64,000 bases of DNA, taken from contig WFMF01000548.1 of the NCBI GenBank assembly GCA_011033025.1, forward strand, positions 1 to 64,000, in the 5' to 3' direction. The number at the start of each line of letters is the position of its first letter. Within the stretch, counting starts at the first letter, position 1. The position numbers and the translations under genes were made by a program. The DNA comes from Beroe forskalii. Its lineage: Eukaryota; Ctenophora; Nuda; Beroida; Beroidae. Below, one piece after another: positions 55,101-64,000 of the stretch. The notes below the pieces were generated by a model. It did no database searches. It worked only from the letters and a program-made list of their open reading frames with translations, and was not told where the DNA came from.

Positions 55101-58100
55101 TTCATGGATTTGTTTATTCAATGACTTTTGTCAAAAATTAATCAGCTATCTGTAACACATACTTCGTTTTGACGAAATATAAACATTATTGAATGTATGA
55201 ATTTTCACAAGCAGCAAACTAAATACGTTTCAATTATAGGTAACGAGTTAAATTATAAGTACTTGCTTAATACTTGTTAAATCAATTAATGTGAGAAGCT
55301 TGAATTTTAACATGAAATGAAGAGTTTAATAATTCTTTTAATCAATGGTCGGATTCACAACTAGTGGCCAAATTTCATATTCCCATTTGGAAAGGTTTGT
55401 TCTAAATTGATTCTATGCCTAAAATTGTCTTTCATTGGATCAACTTTAGGTACTTTGAATCTGGATGGCTTCCATGTAGTTATGATCATATTTCAAATTT
55501 TCACAAACTTGTCTATTATTCACAGAAAGTTTTAAAGCTATGAATCATAATGAACATTTCACAAAAACCTTTTAACTTGTCTGTTGACTCTGTGAATTAT
55601 CAGTGCGTTCAGAGAGTCGGTCAATGTCAATTGTTTTCTTGATCCAATCACGTTACACGCATTGAATGAGATCTGACAATTTGAGCGGTAGTGAGCTATG
55701 CCAGGAATTCTTTAATTGCGGAGGAATGTGGAAGGCTGTGTTTCTATTGGTAAGCAGGGAGGGCTGATAGAGTCGGTGATATCAGTATTAAATGTCCCCT
55801 CTCTCCATCTCAAAGTCCGATCTATGAAGCAGCGATCGGAACGATTCCGTTCCTCAAATTGCCCTGCACGGTACTTTCCTAATTACTGCTATGCAACATA
55901 TTTCCCTAATCACTCTGTACGTCCTCAAAGCTTTGAGAGTACAATTTAACTTCAACATGGAGGCTAAAAAGCTAAAATAAGCCTTACAGCCACATTTTCA
56001 GACTCCGATCGGAACTTCAGAAACTCTTGGCCGCGTGCCCTGAAAAATATATAATTTCTTTGCAGATCATCTTCGGCCGTTCATTTAGAGATATTTTGTT
56101 TCAATTACTGGTGGGTCACGTGAGTTCAGTGCCATTGGCAGGGTCCCAGTGGAGGTCTCCTAAGTGCATGTTAGGTTCAGGGCGTCACCAGCCCCGGTAT
56201 ACGGACAGGTGGCTGCCAGGTGTGGATTATTCGATGCGTATATTTTATGTATAATATTATTTTAATATATGAATAATAATAATATAACAGAAGCTCAACA
56301 CTTTGAGTTGAGCCGATGTTAGCGTGATGCGTAGGAGCGTAAACTATCATACTCTCTGCTGCCCCTCTGTTTTTCATTTGTCAAGCTCATTAGCAGTCGC
56401 ACGTAGGAGTGACCTTGGTAGTGTCTCTTAACGGACATTACTTCCATTTCATTTCAGAGGTCGCGTGTGGTGTGCACACTTCAAAGACTTTCTAGGTCAC
56501 TATCGGTAATCCATTGCGGTATTTCGTATCAGCAGTTCATGAAATCAATTAAATATCGTCTTCAAAAGTTCCCATCGGCATTGATAAACAATGATTGATT
56601 CACACGGCATACAAACTGAATTGGTTTGATTTACATTACAAAAGTCGCCTGAAGGCTGGCTAAAAGTCAGTGTACTATTGAGCTTGCTTGATTCATCAAC
56701 AGTCAATTTAATATCGAATAGAGCTTGACACGTTGCTGGCTTTTAATCAAGGATATTGAGACATGCCGTTGACAAAGTAGACTCGTAGTATGGAGCCAAG
56801 AGAAATTAATCATGAGATTACCAACCCTCGCGCGTTTCACGCCAATATCCCTGATTAAACAGGTAAACTGTAAACATTCCCCTCCGTACTTTGTAGGGTA
56901 ATTACTTCCCTAGTACTCTGTACTTTGTAGGGTTATTACTCCTCTAGAGCTCGCAAGGCGAAGGAAATTTACTTTTAATGCATCATGTTGATCTACCATA
57001 TACCCGTGCTAAGAAGGGCCTGAGAACAGACGATTTTACAAGGCCGGATTTCCTCCAAATGGATATTATGTGAGACAAGTTAGGTGTGGTCTTTTGGTGC
57101 TCTCTTTGCCAACGCTAATCTCCTTCGGTGCATTCCTTTTTGATGACGAAATTGATACAGGATGATTTGGGGTGGTAGGAAATCATCAGTACACATTAAA
57201 AGAAAGCCTGACATTCTCTTGTAACTATATGTTAAACATCTTTCCATCTTTTGTAACTCCCGTTGCCGCTAATTCGAACATGTTTCACAAATTTGTCACA
57301 GGGGCGCATACTTTTGACGGAACGCGCGGTCATTTGACTTGTGATTGTATACGCGCGCTCACATGATTTCTACAACGCGCGCAGTGAAAACTGCGGTGAT
57401 ATTAACGTACTAAATCTGGTCTCTAACTTACAATTTTAACGGGGGTGTCCCTGTAATTTTACTGAAACACCTGGGAAAATATCGGATAGCAATTACTTGT
57501 AATGCAATACTTTTAAGTACGCTAACTGGAGCCTTTGAAGGTGTTAGTTGGTCCACTGAGTGTTGATCTTCACACTTACAATTGACAACATTGGTCTCCT
57601 AATTTGAAGTGATGACATCAGGGATATGAGTCAATTATATGACGGCATACCGTCAATCACTCAATCGAGCGCCGCTTCAACCCTCAAAGCAAGCGTACAA
57701 TAGCCCTGTCAAAGCGGGCCGGTACTCTAGGTCAGGTAACAGTCTGCAATGTAGGTGTGACTCAGGACTGAGACTGCTCGAGTGATCTGATGTCTCAGCT
57801 AACCTCTGAATTACGGTGAAAACGTCTGGACTACGATGATTTGTGGATATTTAGCATGGGAAATCCTTGTAAACTTGCCGGCTCAGTCCTCAGTCGTAGC
57901 ATCAATTCCTGATGTATCTCTCAAACACACACCTTACATTTACATGCCCTGCCCACAATTCTTGAAGACGTGGAAATCAGAATTTAAAAGGCCGTTAAAA
58001 TTTAATGTCACTCAAACACCTGAAGTAGAGTTGTAACGGTGATATTAATCGGATTATCGGTTTGTCCGTGTAACGAACTTCCTGGTACTTGGAGACTCCG

Positions 58101-58813
58101 TGTTGTTTATTGAATAATTATACAAAGAGACTTCTTGGAATTATTATAATCCGATGCCTGGACGTGTCTTTCTAGCTTTGTCTGTGAAAACACTCGCAAT
58201 CGCAGGCCTTTTATTAACCGGATGCAGTGATTAAGAATTTTGGGTAGAGTTGATATGAAGTGTGATTCAGACCCAAGTAATATATGGTTATCGGTGAAAA
58301 CATGGAAACAATCAGGAATCTACGATATGTTCCTTGGCCAATTTTCCCACGATTTTCTGGGAAACCGCACATTTCGTTACGAGTTTTAATTTCCATGGTG
58401 ATCAGCTTTAGCAGGACATGTTTCAAATTTGTCTAATAATTGAATTATGTCATGATTAGAATTAACAGGAAATACTTCATGAATTCCTTATCACCCAGCC
58501 TCATGATTTAATGGGATAAGAATTTTCGGGCATGCACCAATGCCGCTGTTCGATTGGGTTCTAGCTGTCTTGACCAACGTCCTACCTTGACCCAACTACT
58601 TCATCCCCAATCAAACCCAGACATTCTCGAATATTCTAAAATATCTCAAAATTGCCTTGAATGTTATGATCCAAATTTCCTTACTCGAATATTGAAAAAG
58701 TGAGAAGTGACAAACAACACATATCGCCATCCGTCTAGACAATCAGATACAGACAACCTTCTAAGTACTACCTGAGTATTTAGCAGACGAATAACTGATT
58801 CCCACCATTTCAG
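52170..58813. other. Long AT-rich stretch, no gene recognised
   Basis: Holds a three-unit 'gagattgacgggttgt' repeat and a GT microsatellite (52,205-52,300) and AT-rich microsatellite-like DNA (53,380-53,410, 56,240-56,290). Nothing could be identified as an exon. Part may be introns of the Wnt gene, whose 5' exons should lie upstream of 58,814 on the plus strand, but they were not found. Confidence 0.5.
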
Positions 58814-58990
58814 ATGTCAGTGAGTCAGGGTTTATCTACGCGCTGATGTCTGCTAGTGCTATACACGGAGTAGTTAACTCCTGTTCAGATGGAGATATCT
58901 ACATGTGTGGATGTAAGGAGATGGACAACGCACCGGCTCCAGATAGGCCTGGCTGGACCTGGGGAGGGTGCTCAGATTCACTTGATAATG
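58814..58990 (+). CDS. Wnt: Wnt ligand, internal exon
   Basis: The acceptor 'ccatttcag' leads to VSESGFIYALMSASAIHGVV, NSCSDGDIYMCGCKEMDN and PGWTWGGCSDSLDN. This is the classic Wnt segment (ETAFIYAISSAGVVHAVTRAC, CGCD, GWEWGGCSDN), with its cysteines and the WxWGGCSD block intact. It ends in phase 1 at G|GTGAGT and joins the next exon in frame. The first exons are not recognised in the window. Confidence 0.92.
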
Positions 58991-59758
58991 GTGAGTGCTA
59001 ACCTCCTGTATTTGGGGAATAATGGTGAGTGCTAAACTTCCCGGGTATTTAAGGGAAAGGAAATGGATTATCATATTAGGACCAGGATGGGGTGTTGAAG
59101 TCGATATCAGATCGTGATGGTGTTATCAAGTTTGTGGATTTATGTAGGAATTTCTTCCTGAAACAGCATGTTTCGTGAGAATGTAGCATTCCATCACACA
59201 GGATTCCATTAATTATTTTTAGGATTCGCGATGTTTTACCGCACGTTGGGGACCCCGGAAATCCCTCCCCGTTTCCCACGCTTTTCTGCAGCCTTGCTTG
59301 TCGGCATATTGCCACAAAGTGTGCCCACGGCTTCCTCCATTACATCACTACATCATATCTATCCTATGAGTGATTGCTATATTCATAGTGATTGCTATTC
59401 ATACATTGATATGCGTTGCATGACCTCATAGTATGTTTTGTTACTAATATATCCTGTTTATAAAAGCAGTGTTTGTACACGACATTAGTGCTTGTCTCTG
59501 TAATCCCCCTGTGGTCGGGGAAATGACGGCATAGTTCAGTTTTACACCACTACTACTGCTACTACACAGAATATGTCTTCTAAATATAGAAATTAGATTT
59601 GCAATGTTGCAGTTTGAAACGGTGTGAAGCACTATAAAAAAAGAGCATGCAATATGTTCTAAATATGTCATGTGTCAAGGCTCAAGCAATAAGTATGTGT
59701 GTTTACACACGCTGTAGTATGCAATACATAACAAGAAGTTGACATGGATTTGCCGCAG

Positions 59759-59863
59759 CTATTGTGGAAAGAACACGGCGGTTCGTTGACAGTCCGCACA
59801 CCTCTCGGGATGAGTTGTCAGAGAAGATAAAACGGCACAACAACAGAGCTGGTTATCTGGCAG
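59759..59863 (+). CDS. Wnt: Wnt ligand, internal exon
   Basis: The acceptor 'gatttgccgcag' completes GCT (Ala) with the preceding exon and reads IVERTRRFVDSPHTSRDELS then EKIKRHNNRAGYLA, ending CAG|GTTGAT. FVD and HNNxAG are conserved Wnt landmarks, equivalent to the FVDA...NLHNNEAGR region. Confidence 0.9.
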
Positions 59864-60016
59864 GTTGATAGGATGACCTCAAGAGTCAAGTTGCTTCTTG
59901 GCAGGATTTACTCTGTATTTTGGATGAAATAAAATTATTTCTGACGATTTTTGTATATCTGAACCACAAAACGTAACCAGTCCTTAATTCAAATAACCTC
60001 TTCGTCCATCTGGCAG

Positions 60017-60486
60017 TGAAGAACAACATGCGGCAGATCTGCAAGTGTCAGGGTCTGTCCGGCTCGTGCACCATCAAGACGTGTTACGAGCGTATGCCAG
60101 AGATAGACGATATCGGGAGTCACCTGATGGAGAAGTACAAGTGGGCGCTGCGCGTCATCGAGAGCATCACGGACAACACGTGGATCCTGTACGACAACAC
60201 GGACCCAGCGCCAGCGGAGGACGACCTCGTCTACTCCTCCGTGACAAACATGGACTCCTTCTGCCTGCCCAACGAGGTGGTCGGCAGCGTCGGCACCAAG
60301 GGGAGGGTGTGCCAGACAACCTCCATCCGCAAATCTGACTCGTGTAGCAATCTGTGCTGTAAGCGCGGCTTCGTGGACAAGGTGGTGAGCGTGATATCAG
60401 ACTGTAACTGTCAGTTCATTTACCACAGCTTAGAGATGAAGTGCACCAAGTGCACCAATAACTTTGTGGAGAAGATCTGCTCGTAG
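60017..60486 (+). CDS. Wnt: Wnt ligand, terminal exon
   Basis: The acceptor 'ccatctggcag' leads to VKNNMRQICKCQGLSGSCTI then KTCYERMPEIDDIG, the Wnt fatty-acylation loop with its lipid-accepting Ser in GLSGSC. The cysteine-rich C-terminal domain follows (GRVCQTTSIRKSDSCSNLCC, KRGFVDKV, CNCQFIYHSLEMKCTKCTNN, CS-stop). Wnts are secreted, palmitoleoylated ligands for Frizzled receptors. Deviations: the usual KTCW is KTCY and CCGRGY is CCKRGF, so it is a divergent member. Subfamily not assigned. GC content is higher here than in the flanks, as expected for coding DNA. Confidence 0.95.
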
Positions 60487-61640
60487 GGGCGCGCCGCGGA
60501 GAGGGCACCCCGCCCTCCTCTGATAGCACTTAGTCCTAAATAACCCCTCAAAGAAGAGAGAGAAGAGAGCAGATAGATAGCAGCGAGATGTCCCCCACCA
60601 CTATCACACGATTACACTGTCCCGGGGCACCGTGCCACGCCCAACTCCAGGCACCAGCAAACAAATACAAAGACTCCACCTCACTTTGAATATTTCACAA
60701 TCTTTTTATCTGATATGTTAAATTGTCGAATCTAAGGGCCGCGCGTGATTCATAGACGGTATATAGTGTCGTCATAGTATCTAGTGTCGTCATGGTAAAA
60801 TAGTGTCGCCATGGTACTGTCGTCATTTTATGAGGATTGAAGCTGAACCGCTTATTTCTCTCACGTGCCATTTAACATTATATCGGGAGCGTATTGGCCT
60901 ACTCTTACTCTTAGGTCCTTTAGACATTTACCAATCAGCGAGCCAGTTAGCGTTCAACTCGCTCTCTGATTGGTCAATGTTATGAAGATTTTGGGATCTT
61001 TCTAATACTTAAGCTAATTCGACCCCGATATTAATAGGACATCCTGAGTTGAAGGTACCCGCTGTTTGGTATGTAGAGGAGAAGTAGCATTCCATGACAT
61101 GATCGTCAGATGGCAAGCAGATTTCAAGGTCTGTGTTTAGGTACTGCAACTGTGTGTACTGTGTAGAGTGTATGATGTATGTGTGTTTGTAAATGTATAT
61201 TTGTATGTTTGTGTGTATGTATGTCTGTTAATCGTAGTAATGCCGTATGTTTGTTTGTATGTAAGTTAGCATGGTATCTTCAGCTCATGAATTATGTAGG
61301 ATATAAATAATTTGATTTGATATTATTAAGACAGAAAAGACAGTTACGAATCGCACAGTTGCGCCCAGAGACTGTTATTAGAAATTTCAAACATGTGATA
61401 TGAGCTGCAGTGAAGCCAAGGAATGAAAGCAATGACAACATCAAATTCCGCCGTGTTCATTCACATTCGTTTTTAATCATTCGAAAATAATGAAATAGAG
61501 AAAAAGGACGGCCAGATTGTAAATAACGAAGAGTTTATTTTTGATTTATTCGATTAGATGATTTAAAGTTGAGTCTTAAGTATTTAGACTTTGATATCTA
61601 GTCGCCTTGTGAATTAATTAGTTGCAACTGGCTAACAAGG
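60487..61640. other. Wnt 3' flank
   Basis: GC-rich for about 60 bases after the stop, then AT-rich, probably the 3' UTR. Three short 'tagtgtcgtcat' repeats (60,765-60,830) and a GT/AT-rich tract (61,140-61,260). No further gene seen. Confidence 0.6.
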
Positions 61641-61647
61641 TTGGGGG

Positions 61648-64000
61648 GGGGGTAAGGCAAACTTTGGCAAACTTTGGCAAACGCTTCCACTTTTTTTGGA
61701 GTTTGCCAAAAAAAGTGTTTGCCAAAGTTTGCCATAGTTTGCCAAAGTTTGCCAAAATTTGCCAAAGTTTGCCAAAAATAAACCAAAAATTTTGTAATTT
61801 CTGATTTCTTGTCCAGTGCATACAGGACGTGTGTATAATGGTTTTCAAAGGAGCTGAATCGATATCCAATGCTTAATTTTCATTCAGACCTTCCCTTCGA
61901 GGCTTTACGCCTGACCTTCCCTGTCCAAGCACCATACTGTTTACAAAAAGGTATCCTTAGGCTGAAGGACCAGGGTTAGAAATTTCGAGAACCTTTTCGT
62001 TCGAGAAAAGAGTTGCTTATAATTCCCAGGCATGGATACATGTATCTACTATCTACTTATCTTTAACTTGCGTTCATCAGATAACGTGTCTTCGGCAAAA
62101 TGGTACCACAGGAACATGACCAAAATTAGCCTGCATTAGTATCATGGGTCCGGAGGCTGAGTGTAGGGTAATTTCAAAAATTTGCCTCCATTGAGGCTAA
62201 TGGTTGCAATAGTCTAATTTTCGAAAAAAGCCTCCACTGTTGTGGATAATAAGCGCCCACCAGCTTCCATTAGCCTCCACTCAACCTCTATTGAGGCTAA
62301 AATTTTGATTTAGCCTCCTCTGAAGAATTAGCCTCCATTAGCCCCCACGGAAACTGAAACATAACATTTTCGTGCAGGCTAAAGCTTTAATATGGAGCCT
62401 AATGGAGGCTATAACGGAGGCTCACTGGAGCCTTAATCAATTAGCTGAAACTGATAAAATGTGCACTTATTTAGTAATTTGAAAACAATTTATAGGATTC
62501 AAACGGAGGCTCACTGAATTGGTCCGATCAATCATTTGATTAGTTTTGAATAGAAAATCTTTTGAGATAAAATATTGCTCATTTAATTTAGTAATTTGAA
62601 AAACATCATTTATAGATTCAAACTTTCGACCAGACGTTAGCTCCAACTATCCTCCACTCACTGGGCACCACTCAGACGCCACTAGGCACCACTCAGCCTT
62701 CACTAGGCTCCACACAGCCACCACTAGGCTCCACCCAGCCTCCAACAGGCTCCAACCAGCCTCCACTAGGCTCCACACAGCCACCACCAGGCTCCACCCA
62801 GCCTCCAACCAGCCTCCACTCGGCCTCCACTAGGCTCCACTCGGCCTTCAATAGGCTCCACCCAGCCGCCTCTAGCCTCTACCCAGCCTCCACTAGGCTC
62901 CACACAGCCTCCACTAGGCTACAGAAGCCTCCACTAGGCTCCACACAGCCTCCAATAGGCTCCACACAGACTCCACTAGGCTCCACACAGCCACCACTAG
63001 ACTCCAGACAGCCTCCACTAGGCTCCACACAGCCGCCTCTAGGCTCCACACAGCCTCCACTAGGCTCCACACAGTCACCACTAGACTCCAGACAGCCTCC
63101 ACTAGGCTCCACACAGCCTCCATTAGGCTCCACACAGCCTCCACTAAGCACCACTCAGCCTTCACTAGGCTCCACCCAGCCGCCTCTAGCCTCTACCCAG
63201 CCTCCACTAGACTCCACGGAGCCTCCACTATACTACAGACAGCCTCCACTAGGCTCCACACAGCCTCCAATAGGCTCCACACACACTCCCCTTCACACAG
63301 GCCACCACTAGACCCAGACAGCCTCCACTAGGCTCCACACAGCCGCCTCTAGGCCCACACAGCCTCCACTAGGCTCAACACAGCCACCACTAGACTCCAG
63401 ACAGCCTCCACTAGCTCCACAGCCTCCACTAGGCTCCATACAGCCTCCACCGGCTCCACTGAGCATCCACTAGGCGCCACTCCGCATCCACTATGCTCCA
63501 CACAGCCCCCACTAGACTCCAGACAGCCTCCACTAGGCTCCAGACAGCCTCCACTAGGCTCCACACAGCCGCCTCTAGGCTCCACACAGCCTCCATTAGG
63601 CTCCACACAGTCTCCACTAGGCTCCCCCCAGACTCCAACAGGCTCCAACCAGCCTCCACTAGGCTCCACTAGGCTCCACTCGGCCTTCAAAAGGCTCCAC
63701 CCAGCCGCCTCTAGCCTCTACCCAGCCTCCACTAGACTCCACGGAGCCTCCACTAGACTACAGACAGCCTCCACTAGGCTCCACACAGCCTCCAATAGGC
63801 TCCACACAGACTCCACTAGGCTCCACACAGCCACCACTAGACTCCAGACAGCCTCCACTAGGCTCCACACAGCCGCCTCTAGGCTCCACACAGCCTCCAC
63901 TAGGCTCAACACAGCCACCACTAGACTCCAGACAGCCTCCACTAGGCTCCACACAGCCTCCACTAGGCTCCATACAGCCTCCACTCAGCCTTCACTAAGC
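61648..64000. mobile_element. Foldback-type element, copy B (inverted, truncated by window)
   Basis: Starts with a G run and 'taaggcaaactttggcaaac', then follows the reverse complement of 32,490 down to about 29,200: the 'gagctgaatcgatatccaat' block, the 'tacatgtatccatgcc' block complement, then the ~21-bp minisatellite as 'ggctccacacagcctccact' from about 62,640 to the end. By eye the unique part differs from copy A by only a few bases per hundred. It shows what the complete right end of copy A should look like. Confidence 0.85.

Noticed and set aside
60045-60338. 97-codon frame overlapping the Wnt exon
   Set aside because: Out-of-frame shadow; the Wnt frame has the conserved cysteines.

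Overview
This window is eukaryotic and metazoan. It holds spliced genes for a SID1-family transmembrane protein (SIDT), a Wnt ligand, a GET3/ASNA1 ATPase, a secreted crystallin-like protein and a PPxY-motif membrane protein. Between them lies repeat-rich DNA with LINE fragments, MITEs, foldback elements and many minisatellites. SIDT plus Wnt point to an animal. The Wnt is divergent and the species cannot be fixed from sequence alone. No bacterial or phage signature, CRISPR array or rRNA was seen.

Layout. 1-5.7 kb: G-rich and C-rich minisatellites, a minus-strand exon of a membrane protein with two PPPY motifs and a coding 15-bp repeat, a 23-bp array abutting that exon, and a LINE scrap. 5.7-8.7 kb: a decayed minus-strand LINE (endonuclease, RT with an FADD box, RT C-terminus). 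8.7-13.9 kb: two successive copies of one 2.5-2.7 kb block; the first is full of homopolymer damage and looks like a badly polished haplotype copy. 13.9-14.8 kb: a two-exon secreted gene on the plus strand. 16-47.6 kb: a minus-strand SIDT gene of at least 13 recognisable exons, from the signal peptide (47,587) to the YYMG region (16,053); its 3' exons are not visible. 49.4-50.5 kb: intronless GET3. 51.3-51.8 kb: two exons of an unidentified gene. 52.4-58.8 kb: AT-rich DNA with nothing recognised. 58.8-60.5 kb: the last three Wnt exons. 61.6-64 kb: a second, inverted copy of the foldback element found at 28.7-32.5 kb.

Main observation. In the SIDT gene, tandem arrays repeatedly sit at exon/intron junctions, and several are built from the exon edge plus its splice site. 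About 90 copies of an 80-bp unit carry the end of exon 8 (a transmembrane segment) with its GT donor. Six copies of a 44-bp unit carry the end of exon 9 with its donor. Two copies of a 44-bp unit carry the acceptor and start of exon 13. Three degenerate copies carry the exon 6 donor. Arrays of 45-bp and 25-bp units next to the exon 8 and exon 14 acceptors contain pyrimidine-tract/AG decoys. Minisatellites at intron 5' ends have been described in amphioxus genes ('mirages'); here both intron ends appear affected, at many junctions of one gene, and up to very high copy number.

The SIDT introns also hold a 3.5-kb inverted-repeat element, a TTAA-flanked near-perfect palindrome nested inside it, and two elements whose single strands could fold into three-armed cloverleaves. 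SID1 proteins are linked to dsRNA transport, so a SIDT pre-mRNA with long foldback introns is a notable coincidence. Any functional link is speculation.
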